This document shows, piece by piece, positions 8,362 through 17,840 of a DNA stretch of 17,918 nucleotides (positions within the stretch are counted from its first letter, which is position 1; each line of letters opens with the position of its first letter). The position numbers were made by a program, and so were the translations under genes. The stretch comes from Gnomoniopsis sp. IMI 355080 (lineage: Eukaryota; Ascomycota; Sordariomycetes; Diaporthales; Gnomoniaceae), in contig JAPEVC010000399.1 in NCBI GenBank assembly GCA_027946555.1, positions 1 through 17,918 of the forward strand, read 5' to 3'. Below the pieces are notes generated by a model that was given only the letters and a program-made list of their open reading frames with translations, made no database searches and was not told the DNA's origin.

Positions 8362-11318
8362 ATGCCTCGGCACTCTACTAAAGCAGTTCCCATCATCGAT
8401 CCCGATACTGGACAGCAAAAAGCATCTGGCTCAGACTGGCCTGCTCTGCCTAAATCATTGCCAGCGCCAACTACCGCCACAAGCACCACAGACAGGCCTG
8501 TTGTTCCCACACACACCTCAAAGAAGAACAAAAAGACTTCAAAGTCCACAAATGGAGTCCAAGGAGGGCAACAGGCTCCCAGACAGATTGGTGAGGCCAT
8601 TCAAAGCACACAAAGTACAGCAGCAGTCCACTAATCGCCCTCTAGATGTTGCCCGCCGTGCAGCTCGTGAGGGTATTGAGAACCTCAACCTGACCACCAA
8701 GCTCACCGCGAATACCAACAACGCCCTGGCTCAGCAAACAAATGCCGAGATATCATTCAACATTTACGCTCGGCCCTTCATCCCCAGGTCGTTCACCATC
8801 ATCAACAGTCTCCCGGGTCGTACTGTTTCAACCTTCGCTCGGAAGGGTGTGAATTACGATATGTACAACCGCGCCTCTTTTGGCCCAGCCGCTGGCTTTC
8901 TCCCCGTCCCTCCTCCAATCGGGCCAACAACAGCAATAGGACCATCTACTGACACCCTTGGTCCACGCCGTTACGAGGCATACTTTCAGCACCACCTTCG
9001 CCAAGAGACAGAAGCCGTGCGTACCATTTCCTGTTCTTTGTCCCCATTCTCAGCAGGCCTTCAGTGACAATCCGGGCGACGCACGTGCGACTGTGCGCCT
9101 GTAAAATATATGCTATGAAAACGATCCGCTAATCAACAATGGAATGCAGGAGAGGAAAGAAACTGAGGCTTGTTCCCTCTACGGCCACGAAGTCGTCCTG
9201 GAGCCGGCTTCTCCAGCTCTGTTCCCTGGCGAGACCATCTGTACCTTACAAGTCCCTGGTCTCAGAGAAAACAGCCCATTCGTTGAGGAGGAAGACATTG
9301 TTCAGCTTCGGCAACTCCGGTACGGGGAAGGCAATCAGCTACTTGGAATGTCCGAGTGGTTGAAGATGAGAGATGATTCTCAATCTGTTCAATCCCAACC
9401 TCAGTCACACCAGGTCGAAGCACCAGGCTGGACAAACATTGTATACCTGGCAAGAGTTATGGTTGTCAAGCGCGCTACAGAGACACTCTGGCTCAGGGTT
9501 CTGGGCTTGCCCCCACCTGCCACCAAGCGCATCGAGAGATTTAACATCCAATTCCAGGTCTCTCTAGAGAGGAACATGCCCCTGCATTATGCACTGCCAG
9601 TGGTACAGCATATTCTTCCACAAGGTGGTTGGATGAACTCCATGCTCTTCCCTACCAATTCGGATTGTGATATACAAGAAAAGCTCCACCCAGGTGTCTT
9701 CCACCAGAGATTCTTCGATCAAACCCTCAACTGGGAGCAGAAGAAAGCAGTGGAGAGCATATGGCTGCGACAATACGGCACGCTTCCTTATCTGATCTCT
9801 GGACCACCCGGAACAGGTAAAACTCTTACTCTGATCGAGGTTGTGCTCCAGTTCATCAAGAATTCGATGACTCTGCATCATATTCTCGTGTGCGCACCTT
9901 CAGATCCGGCTGCGGACACACTTTGCCTCCGCCTCAAAGGCTATCTGCCCCCTGTGGACATGCTGCGGCTGAATAGACCCTGTCGAACTTTCGCAGAAGT
10001 CCCTGACTCCTTGCTACCCTACTGCTGCATACAGGGAGAGGAGTTTGGCTTGCCTCCCTTGGGAATACTCATGAGATATCGAGTTGTCGTGACTTCCTGT
10101 CGAGATGCCTCCATGCTTACAAGAGCCAGAGTGACCAACAAAGACCTCTTTGCTGTTCAGGGCAGCTGTCAAAGAGTCACAATGGCCATTTCTCCCTACG
10201 AGACCCTACCAGAGGTCAAGCTCCACTGGACAGCCCTCTTATTGGATGAAGCAGCGCAAGCAACCGAACCTGAAGCCTTGATCCCTCTCACCGTTGTGGC
10301 CCCTCCAGCTGAGCATTACCCCAGCATTCCTACCCCTTTGGTTGTCATGGCTGGTGATGAGCATCAGTTAGGGCCCAGGACGTCGCTACCGGGTTCACCT
10401 CTCCGAGAGTCACTCTTTGGTCGGCTTTTCAAGCGCTCAATATATGCCGAACATACCCTGGCCAGAGGAAAGAAGGGTGAGGCACCTGTCCCACTTACAC
10501 AAGCCGTCTTACCTCTTCTCAGACCTGCCTTTACAAATCTCATTCGAAACTACCGTTCACACCCTGCTATTCTGGCTATACCTTCAAAACTATTCTACTG
10601 GGACACCCTGGAGCCGGAGGCGAGGGATGTCGACCGTTTAGCTAATTGGAAGGGCTGGCAAGGCCAAAGATGGCCCGTACTTTTTCATGACAATCCCTCA
10701 CTGGACGACCTCGAGCTTCCTGGTCTGATGAAAGGCACCGGTGGATGGTTCAACAACGGTGAAGCGGCCGTTGCGTGTGACTATGCTCGCTCATTGGTGC
10801 AGTCCGGTTTGCTTACCCAGGACGAGGTGTGTATCATGTCACCTTTCAAAGCACAAGTCCGAGTACTGCGTAACCTTGCCCGGAAACCCGAATACGGTTC
10901 GATGTGGGACGTCAACATCGGTCCGACTGAGGCATTTCAAGGCTTGGAGAAGGGCGTGGTCATATTGTGCGTTACACGAGCCAGGAAGAAGTTTGTGGTC
11001 GAAGACCAGAAGCTCGGCTGGGGCATCATTGGCATGCCCAACAAGATGAATGTCGCGCTGACCCGAGCGAAATACGGTCTCATCGTTGTGGGCAGTCGGG
11101 ACCTACTAAAGGAGGACTCGAACTGGCGGGAGTTCTTGGAGTTCTGCGACCGAAACGGGCTGATCGCGCAGTCTGAGTCGCTCGAGAGGAGAAGTAGAGA
11201 CGGTGTTGCGCCTTTGGACGAGTCTAAGCTTACTCGACAGGAGAAGGTCATGATCGAGAGGGAGAGGTTGAAAAATATGTCAACGGGACCGGTGTGGGGC
11301 GTGTTGCGACGCATCTAG
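8362..11318 (+). CDS. MOV10/SDE3-type superfamily 1 RNA helicase
   Basis: Three exons, 8362-8590, 8646-9016 and 9150-11318, give 922 residues. Intron 1 (55 nt, GTGAGG...CTCTAG, branch ACTAAT) and intron 2 (133 nt, GTGCGT...GCAG, branch GCTAAT) restore a continuous frame. The N-terminal 200 residues are partly disordered and Lys-rich (KKNKKTSK). The helicase core has the UPF1-like SF1 motifs: Walker A GPPGTGKT (418-425), CAPSDPAAD (448-456), DEAAQATEPEA from 566, GDEHQLGP (602-609), RNYRSHPAIL from 666, TEAFQGLEK (793-801) and NVALTRAK (834-841). The CAPS-x3-AD form of motif Ia, the QLGP after motif III and WREFLEFCDRNG after motif VI match MOV10/SDE3/Armitage better than UPF1 or Dna2. Family members are 5'-3' RNA helicases acting with Argonaute pathways; a role in fungal RNA silencing is inference. 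A relative of the fungal Hrr1/SAD-3 helicases is an alternative. An in-frame open extension follows the stop codon. Confidence 0.92.
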
Positions 11319-11408
11319 GCGGGCGAAGACCTGAGCATGACTGACCCTTATGACTACGATGATGATGCTTATTATGATGGCGGTTTTGCAAAGCATGATG
11401 GATACTGA
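11319..11408 (+). other. in-frame open extension after the helicase stop codon
   Basis: After TAG at 11316-11318 the same frame stays open for 29 codons to TGA at 11406-11408. It encodes AGEDLSMTDPYDYDDDAYYD and nine more residues (GGFAKHDGY). The Asp/Tyr-rich composition resembles a real acidic protein tail. It could be ordinary 3' UTR with a chance GAT repeat, the remnant of a longer C-terminus, a readthrough product, or an exon reached by splicing out the stop. Confidence 0.35.
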
Positions 11409-12474
11409 GGGCATATGGGTAGGCGTCTAGGGTGGGCACTGCATAGATCGGAATGTTCAACCTACAACATGGGGTCTGCAGCTGGTTGCATCAATGAGGT
11501 GGCGTTGGATTTCTGAGGCATCTTCGGCGTCAACAGCGGTAATTCGGTGGAAAACCCATACATTATGCAGGCCTGCAGCGTACATGTTACTGTCATTCTT
11601 CGATTTGCCGTCCAGAACGAGCGTCGCCGTAATTGTCTCAGACCGGCTTGCAGGACTGTACTCCAGTCCTTTTGTACATGGACGCGTGTGGAACACCAGT
11701 GTCGCAGTTTGGTCGATTAGGTACTCGGGGCGGGGTGGGCCAATATCATAAGTCACTGCTTTGGCAGGATGACCACTCTTGCCCATCCATGCAGTTGACT
11801 TGCATACGGTCTGGCAGATGTCCACGTGGAGCGCCAGGATGGTTGAATGACTACCCGAGCTGTGCCTCATGCCTACATGTCTCTTGATGATCAATATGTT
11901 GATAGTCCCTACTATGCATAGTAGTTGCCCCATATCTACCCCCTTGCCTTATCAACAATACCTCGAGTCGGACCTCACCATAAAGAACCTTCAAGCAGCG
12001 CCAGTATGGCCCCCGACCTGAAATGCTATGCTACTCGGCTCTGCCTAAGCCAAAACATCTCGGGATTGAATATCTCACGGCCTAGTACGCAGGATCCACA
12101 GTTTCGCAAACGCAGGACAGGATATCTTTTTGCTCAACGTTGATGGCAAATTTGGGCTTTCCGCCTGGCCATGAACTTGGAAGACTGGGCGTGGATGGGG
12201 TTGGGAAACAACTCATGTAGTAGAATCACGTGTGGGTCACTGCCTTTGGGATGGACAACTGTCTCTGGGCGCAAAATCAAACGCAGGTGCTTGAATATAG
12301 AGGGATGAAGGCATGGCGAGCGGGCTTAAACTTACTGCAAACTTACCCAGGTATAGTACCGGCAAGAGCTCCGCGAGCCGGAACGGAACCGTCGTGCCGG
12401 GACGATCAAGCAGCCTTAGACCTCCCTGAACAGCCTATCGTTCCTGCCGATAGCTTTGTCTCACACGACTTCTC
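11409..12474. other. intergenic region upstream of the aldo-keto reductase
   Basis: Contains the helicase 3' end and the reductase promoter. A leftward open frame of 158 codons (11457-11933, ATG start) has no recognisable domain and a length within chance expectation, so it is not called as a gene. A TCACGTG word is at 12226-12232. Confidence 0.5.
12226..12232. promoter_or_regulatory. CACGTG E-box upstream of the aldo-keto reductase
   Basis: TCACGTG lies 243 bp before the first ATG of the reductase. CACGTG is the core site of fungal bHLH regulators such as Cbf1/Pho4-type proteins. Use of this copy is inference, since one match can be chance. Confidence 0.25.
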
Positions 12475-13701
12475 ATGTATCGACTCTCCAGATTGCAAAG
12501 CCTAGGTGGTATTTTATCACAAACCCCACGCCATCCGTACTCACCAACCACCGTGACGTCGGGTCTCGTTGCTCGGCGGTCGTTCAAGATGAATTCAGCG
12601 GAAGCTTCCTTCAAGCCTGATGCGACAGGCGCGGACCCCAAGCAGCTTGCCTACCTGCCCAACCTGAAGCTCAACGATGGTCATGAGATACCCATTGTAA
12701 GTTTTGCACCCTCCCCCAAACCGATCTTTCAAACCTCGTGTGAACTGACACAGCTTTCTTAGTTTGCCTATGGCCTGGGCACGGCTAATTTCAAGGCCAA
12801 AGACATGATAGGCAAGATCGACAAGAAAGTCATCGCCGACACTGTCCAGGCTATTAAATGCGTACGTATGCTCTCGTCACGAACTCTTCAGATCCAACCT
12901 TTGGGCATTACATCACAAATCAATTGGATTCGTGTCTCTAATAGGCTTTCATAGGGCTACTTTCACCTCGACGGCGCCGATGGCTACGGCAACGAGGAAG
13001 AGCTCGGCCAAGCCATCAAACAAGCCGGCGTGCCGCGCGAGAAACTCTACGTAGTGACCAAATGCAGCAAGGTCCCTGGACCAGACGGCTCGATCGAGGA
13101 CTGCTTTGCCACCTCACTTCAAAAGCTTGGTCTTGACTATGTGGACTTGTATCTGATCCATTCGCCGTTCTTCGCCGACGGCAACGAGAAGGAGCTACAG
13201 GTCAAGTGGGCGCAGATGGAAGCCATCAAAGCCTCGGGAAAGGCGCGGAGCATCGGCGTTAGCAACTTCACTCAGAAACACCTAGACATTGTGCTGCAGA
13301 CGGCCAAGGTCCCACCGGCTATCAACCAAGTCGAGTACCATCCGTACCTCCAGCACGGTGATTTGCTCGAGTACCACCGCGAAAAGAAGATTGCCATGTC
13401 CGCGTACGCTCCGCTGACAGCGATCAGGAAGGCGAGGCCCGGCCCGCTCGACGAGTTGTACGCGTCGTTAGCAAAGAAGTATGGTGTCGGGGAGGCGGAT
13501 GTTGCCTTGCGCTGGGTACTTGACCAGGGCATGGTGGCGATCACCACCAGCGGCAAGGAGGAGAGACTGAAGAGCTTCTTGACCAAGTTGCCGAGCTTCA
13601 AGTTGACGCCCAGGGAGGTCGACGAGATCGCGGAGAGGGGAAGGGAGAAGCATTTCCGTGGGTTTTGGAACCACATTTACAAGCCCGACGACCGGACCTA
13701 G
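12475..13701 (+). CDS. aldo-keto reductase, probable dual start
   Basis: Three exons, 12475-12696, 12763-12861 and 12955-13701, give 355 residues from the first ATG. Intron 1 (66 nt, GTAAGT, branch ACTGAC, TTAG) and intron 2 (93 nt, GTACGT, CTAAT, CATAG) are both phase 0. The enzyme should reduce carbonyls with NAD(P)H. The catalytic tetrad is visible: D113 in HLDGADGYGNE, Y118, K143 in VVTKC and H176 in DLYLIHSP. GKARSIGVSNF, INQVEYHPYLQ and the cofactor-binding ITTSGKEERL also fit. FAYGLGTANFK and the LDGAD form point to the fungal AKR3-like group, some members of which reduce indole-3-acetaldehyde or other aldehydes; the substrate here is unknown. Residues 1-38 hold Arg/Lys/Ser/Thr and no Asp/Glu, like a mitochondrial presequence. 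Met39 (12589) would give a 317-residue protein of usual family length and has the stronger start context (-3 A, against -3 C at the first ATG). Confidence 0.92.
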
Positions 13702-14315
13702 ACGTGTGATGGGAATCGCTTCAGTATGGATGCGCATATGTGTCGGTATAAACCCGGCCGAGGAGTTTTGAGCGAAGACCACATTTTGAAAGTCCTCAAC
13801 CTAAAAGCCCTCGTGAAATATTGCCGACTTCATTCTTTCCTTGAATGCTAAACACATTCTTATATGTATCATTATAGCTAGACTTCACGATCAGTTCGAG
13901 CGATGAAGAGCAAAGTCCAGATGGGAATCAATCTGAAGGCAAAAGACAATGGCCTATGTCTCCATCGGTCTGCTGCCACGGTCCCGGGAATTCTGCGACG
14001 CCTATTGTCCAACCTCGATATAAGAGGCAACAAGATTCGTATCATGGAATTAAAGAGAGTGTCTTCACAACTTTGGCAATCGCTCAGAGGTGGTCCAATA
14101 ATGCATTTTGGACAATTCATATACTGGTGCTCGCTATCCTAACGCCATGAAGCAGATGACAAGATACATCTAGATATTCCCCTTTCAGAATTGTACAGCC
14201 CTGCGAATTGTATCGATCCAAATCGTAGCCCAATCGTGCCACTGAGGCCTATCAGTCTAAACATTATGTGCGCATGGCATGATCCAGCCGTTCGACATGG
14301 CAATTGACTACATGG
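13702..14315. other. convergent spacer (reductase / XRCC4 3' ends)
   Basis: This holds the 3' UTRs of two convergent genes. The middle is AT-rich (for example 13852-13880) and may contain polyadenylation signals for both. Short plus-strand frames near 13903-14150 have no recognisable features. I see no RNA gene. Confidence 0.5.
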
Positions 14316-15956
14316 TCACTCCGAGGCAGTCGACTCATCGTCAGGATCATAGGCTGGCACAGACGTTCTTTTCCGAGGGGGGGATTCTTTGCGGGGAGGG
14401 GCCTCGTCTTCTGAGTCGTCCGGGGTAACGACCTTCTTGTTCCGCAGGTTGTGGCCAGCATTGTCAGCCTTTCCGGGGCTTCCGGTGGCTAGGGCTGGAG
14501 AGGCGCTCGTGCCCTTGTTGCGAGCCGCGCTCTTGGGCTCTGGGTTGGATTCGGAATCACTAGCCGTCTCAGAGTCAGTGGTTGCTATGTCAACCTCCTC
14601 GGGCCCCTCGTCATGACTCTCGGGCCTCGAGTCAATGTCAAGATCCATCTTGTCAGCCTTGTCTTCTGAATTCTGTTCGCCATCAACAGAATCAGAGCCC
14701 TGGGCTTTGCGCTTGCCCTTTCTTGACGCACCAACACCAGTGAGGTGGGGCTTCGACGCGGTTGCCGCAGCAGTGCCAGAGGCGAGCTTATTAGGATCCA
14801 CGTGCGCGGTCGCCAAGATCTGTTCCTGCATCCGGATTTTGACTTTCTTCTCGTTCAGCAGATCCTTGAGCCACGAGTCGTGCGTAGCCTCGAACTCCTG
14901 CTTGGTGCGCACAAGCTCTTGAAACTTGGCCGTCTCCTCGGCGACGAGAGCCTTAAGAGATTCATTCTCCCGCCTGAGCTCGACGATATCTTCCTCGAGC
15001 TTGTCTCGCGCCCTGATAGACGCGCTGCACCAGTCAAAGAGCTCGACAGCGGCTTCCGCCTTGTGGCTCTTGCGCAGTTTCAGCGTACCGAGAACTTCCT
15101 ATAGGTCGCGTGAGTTAGCCGCGTCCCGGGGCCGAGCTTATAGCTCGATTCGGGTGAGTGACAGGCTTTGGTTGGGCGGCTGGCACGTATGCGGGATAGA
15201 GGTGGTGGTGAAGAAGCTTTGTTTCAAGGGCCCGAGCGGGTAACAAAACTGTAGAATATCGAATGGTACCATACCGTGTCTCTCGAAACTCCCCTCCTGA
15301 CATCGATGAACATGTAGCTCGAGTCGTCTCCCGTAGGCTTTCCCTCATCATCAGCAATGCGGGCGGTTGCTGTGACATTCCCGATTGGCTGGTCTAGGAG
15401 GAGCAGAGCTTCCAGTGCGCTCTCCCATTCTGACTCGGCACAAGGATTTTTGGCGTGCTTGTATCTTGCAATGCGGGCGTGCGACACTATAGCAGAGACG
15501 CGGAGAGAGTCCTGGGATCAGCTACAAACCATCTGATTCGACATCGGGCTGAGCGTGCCGGCTGGCAGGGACCCAGGCACCGGTACGTATAGTAGTAGCA
15601 GGGGTTTGTGATAATGAGATTAGATGGCATTGTACCCCGTAGGTAGATGGATGGCTGGGAAGCTGGACGTAGAAGGGCAGAGAAGCACGTGCGTGTCATA
15701 CGTTTATGAATAAGGCTGAGTGCAAGTGAAGGCCGACACCCGAGGCCAGATCGGCAGGCCGGCTGTAAAGAACAGATAGAGAAAGGGGGATAAACATCTT
15801 ACATGTCATGACATATGCCTTCTGATCGTCGGTGGCCAGCAGCTCCAAGTCAAGAGGTTTGGAAGAGTCGCCGTGGGACGAGGAGACAGCGACCAGGACA
15901 TGGCTGCTCTTGTCGTGGGCGAGGGCGAAGCGTACCACACGGAGCACCGGGGCCAT
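14316..15956 (-). CDS. XRCC4: XRCC4/Lif1-type non-homologous end-joining factor
   Basis: Three exons, 15956-15803, 15486-15275 and 15098-14316, give 382 residues. Intron 1 (316 nt, GTAAGA...TATAG) and intron 2 (176 nt, GTATGG, branch GCTAAC, TATAG) restore the frame and are much longer than the others here. The protein is the scaffold that holds DNA ligase IV at double-strand breaks. The N-terminal head domain (about 1-132) ends with SSYMFIDVRRGV and VLGTLKLRK, matching the last strands of the XRCC4 head. A coiled coil follows (about 133-225) and contains LNEKKVKIR (203-211), nearly the LNEKKTKIR of human XRCC4 near the ligase-binding stalk. The tail (about 226-382) is disordered and acidic, with nuclear-localisation-like KGKRK (about 249-253) and RKESPPRKR. 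It ends in CK2-type acidic Ser/Thr sites (VVTPDDSEDE; DPDDESTASE). Intron 1 contains an internal acceptor-like TTCTTTACAG 40 nt after the donor, but using it would hit a stop. It converges on the reductase gene. Confidence 0.9.
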
Positions 15957-16098
15957 ATTGAAGGTGAATTAGCTTGATTAACGATAGCCGCAGATCCGTC
16001 AAGGGTCGTGAAAAGCTACAAGATTTGGTTGACACAAACAGGCAGTCCGGATCCTGAGAATGGCAGGATATGACGTGGTAGCGGGCGTGGCGTTTGTT

Positions 16099-16137
16099 TG
16101 ATGATGAGTCAAGGTTGCGGGCAACCCTGATGATGAG
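16099..16137. repeat. 10-bp direct repeat flanking a 6-bp hairpin
   Basis: TGATGATGAG occurs at 16099-16108 and again at 16128-16137. Between the copies is a perfect inverted repeat, GGTTGC (16113-16118), 2-base loop, GCAACC (16121-16126). The module is about 140-180 bp upstream of the XRCC4 start codon. Confidence 0.7.
16105..16111. promoter_or_regulatory. TGAGTCA (Gcn4/CPC1/AP-1-type) site upstream of XRCC4
   Basis: An exact TGAGTCA overlaps the first direct-repeat copy about 150 bp upstream of the XRCC4 ATG. This is the consensus for fungal bZIP regulators of the Gcn4/CpcA and Yap families. The second repeat copy lacks it, because it continues AGA rather than TCA. Function is inference. 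Confidence 0.35.
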
Positions 16138-16673
16138 AGACGAGCCGAGCAAGATTGGGGGCTAGCAACAGCTGGACGTTATGACAGGTTTGCCTCGGGG
16201 AAGGCTGAAGGTTACCCGCAGCATCCAATTTGACTTTTTTTGGTCCGGGGAAGGGCCGTAACTGTGAGACTGATACGGATACTGACACACTGCCAGATGC
16301 TCTGTACCGTGTGGTAGATTGTATTGGGCAATTTTGGCTATTGATTTTGCTTGTTCTGCGCTGATGAAAGGTTTTGAAGGGTTTTGAACGGCTGATGACT
16401 GTAGCTGTAGGCTGTCAGGCCGTGGAGTGCTTCAGCTGCCGTGAACTTTTGTGAATTGTCGAGCGTGGAGCATGCAGCATGGAGCGAGCTGCCGGATCTA
16501 AGGCAGTCAGTGCCAGTCCAGGATAGAACGGCGATGATCCACGGGATGCGAAGAAAAAATCATGCAACGGGGCGCCGATCATTAGTTGGGTGGTGATATG
16601 CCGGGGCTCTAACGAGTTGATTGCATAGGTACCTGGGTATGTCGGGATATAGTAATTGGTTTGGGTGCGCACA

Positions 16674-16674
<1 letters not shown>

Positions 16675-16704
<30 letters not shown>
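16675..16704. repeat. GGCACA hexanucleotide repeat, five copies
   Basis: Five perfect tandem copies of GGCACA, followed by a partial CAGG. This is a non-coding minisatellite in the XRCC4 upstream region. Confidence 0.9.
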
Positions 16705-16763
16705 CAGGCTTACTGAGTAATACATTTTCCGAGGTATATCGGCCAGGCAGACGAGCAGCTGCC

Positions 16764-16850
16764 TACCTAGGTATTGAACACCTGTCTACCTACTTAGGTA
16801 GGTTCCTCCTCTACCTACCTACCTACCTACCTACCTAGGTGTAGGCAGGT
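16764..16850. repeat. TACC microsatellite with CCTAGG palindromes
   Basis: Contains the perfect 10-bp palindrome TACCTAGGTA (16764-16773), the hairpin CTACCTA-CT-TAGGTAG (about 16786-16801), six tandem TACC units (16812-16835) and then TAGGTGTAGGCAGGTA. Similar CCTA/TAGG clusters occur between genes in other filamentous ascomycetes. That comparison is from general knowledge, not a search. Confidence 0.8.
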
Positions 16851-17453
16851 AAATATCTCGTAGACAGAGTACTGCACGGAAGTCGTGAAGAATTAACACC
16901 CAACACGAGAACGCCACCCCGAGACGCACTTGACAAGGCTATCTCGCTGTCAACTGATATATATACTATGTATAGTACTATGGTATCGTATATAGTAGTA
17001 TGAGCTTTGGGTACCTGACTCGTCACTCATCATAATGAGAGACCGCTGTAGCGTGAAGAGACTGAGAACCTCGGGAGTGGAAACTGACACGAAGACATGC
17101 CAGATCATTCCAAGAGAGAACAGAGAACTCGGAGGCCAGGTCCGATCCTTTCCCTTCTTTGTGGTTCGTTGAGATCGTTGTTTCGAAATTTGACAGAGAC
17201 GCGCCGTGGTCTTTCACGCGTATCCTTGCTAGCGTCATTCTTGCCTGGGATCTGCCCCCGCAGATTCTCCCCTCTCCGTGTACGCAATACTGCAAAAATT
17301 CTTTTCTCAGCCTCTGAGTTGTGGAGGCGCCTACGAGTTGAGCAAAGTTTACCCAGGGACTATGCCCCATGTTTTGCCCTGTCTGCCATGTCAAACGGGC
17401 GACACGCAGAAACCATAAATACGGATCCGGCAATCTGCATGTCATGAACAGTG

Positions 17454-17490
17454 CTACATAGCACGTGCATGTCAGTACAGTGCTATGTAG
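17454..17490. repeat. 11-bp inverted repeat hairpin
   Basis: CTACATAGCAC (17454-17464) and GTGCTATGTAG (17480-17490) are perfect reverse complements separated by 15 bases. A CACGTG core spans 17462-17467. The word ACAGTGCTA also occurs directly repeated on the two arms. No T-tract follows, and a bacterial-type terminator is not expected here. Confidence 0.75.
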
Positions 17491-17840
17491 GTACGGACCT
17501 ATGCGTAAGGTACTACGTATAGTGCTGCGTGTGGTCCTGCGTACTGCTTGGTAGTCGAGTGCATGAGATCCACCGATCGCCCGAGCAACTCGACCCCCAG
17601 CGGAGCATCAGCCGCGTGCCCGGTGCCAGTCCCGCTGGAAACAGCCCACTTTGGATATCACGTCGATGGGATGACGGTGCATGGGGTTTCCCAACCTCCT
17701 TGACCTTGACCCTTGGCTGACCTGGCACTGCAGTGGGCTTCCGAGGTCTGTTGTGCGACCAACCGTGGCCGTGCGCACTTGCCCAGGGCACAGTTGGCCC
17801 GTGGCCCGTAACCCGCCCCAAACTTAGCGCGCCAGGGCCC

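Noticed and set aside
8243..8645. Rightward frame in front of helicase exon 2 as an alternative N-terminus
   Set aside because: It overlaps exon 1 in another frame. The exon 1 frame starts with a good ATG and joins cleanly through a 55-nt intron with donor, branch and acceptor; this frame is an intron/antiframe artefact.
11457..11933. Leftward 158-codon frame with an ATG start
   Set aside because: No domain, signal or coding-like bias recognised, and about one frame this long is expected by chance in the window. RNA-seq would settle it.
14389..15104. Plus-strand frames of 75-119 codons
   Set aside because: Antisense to XRCC4 exon 3, whose coiled coil and LNEKKVKIR motif identify the minus strand as coding.
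17023..17447. Overlapping frames on both strands (140 and 116 codons)
   Set aside because: Neither has a recognisable motif. Paired open frames on opposite strands usually reflect base composition.
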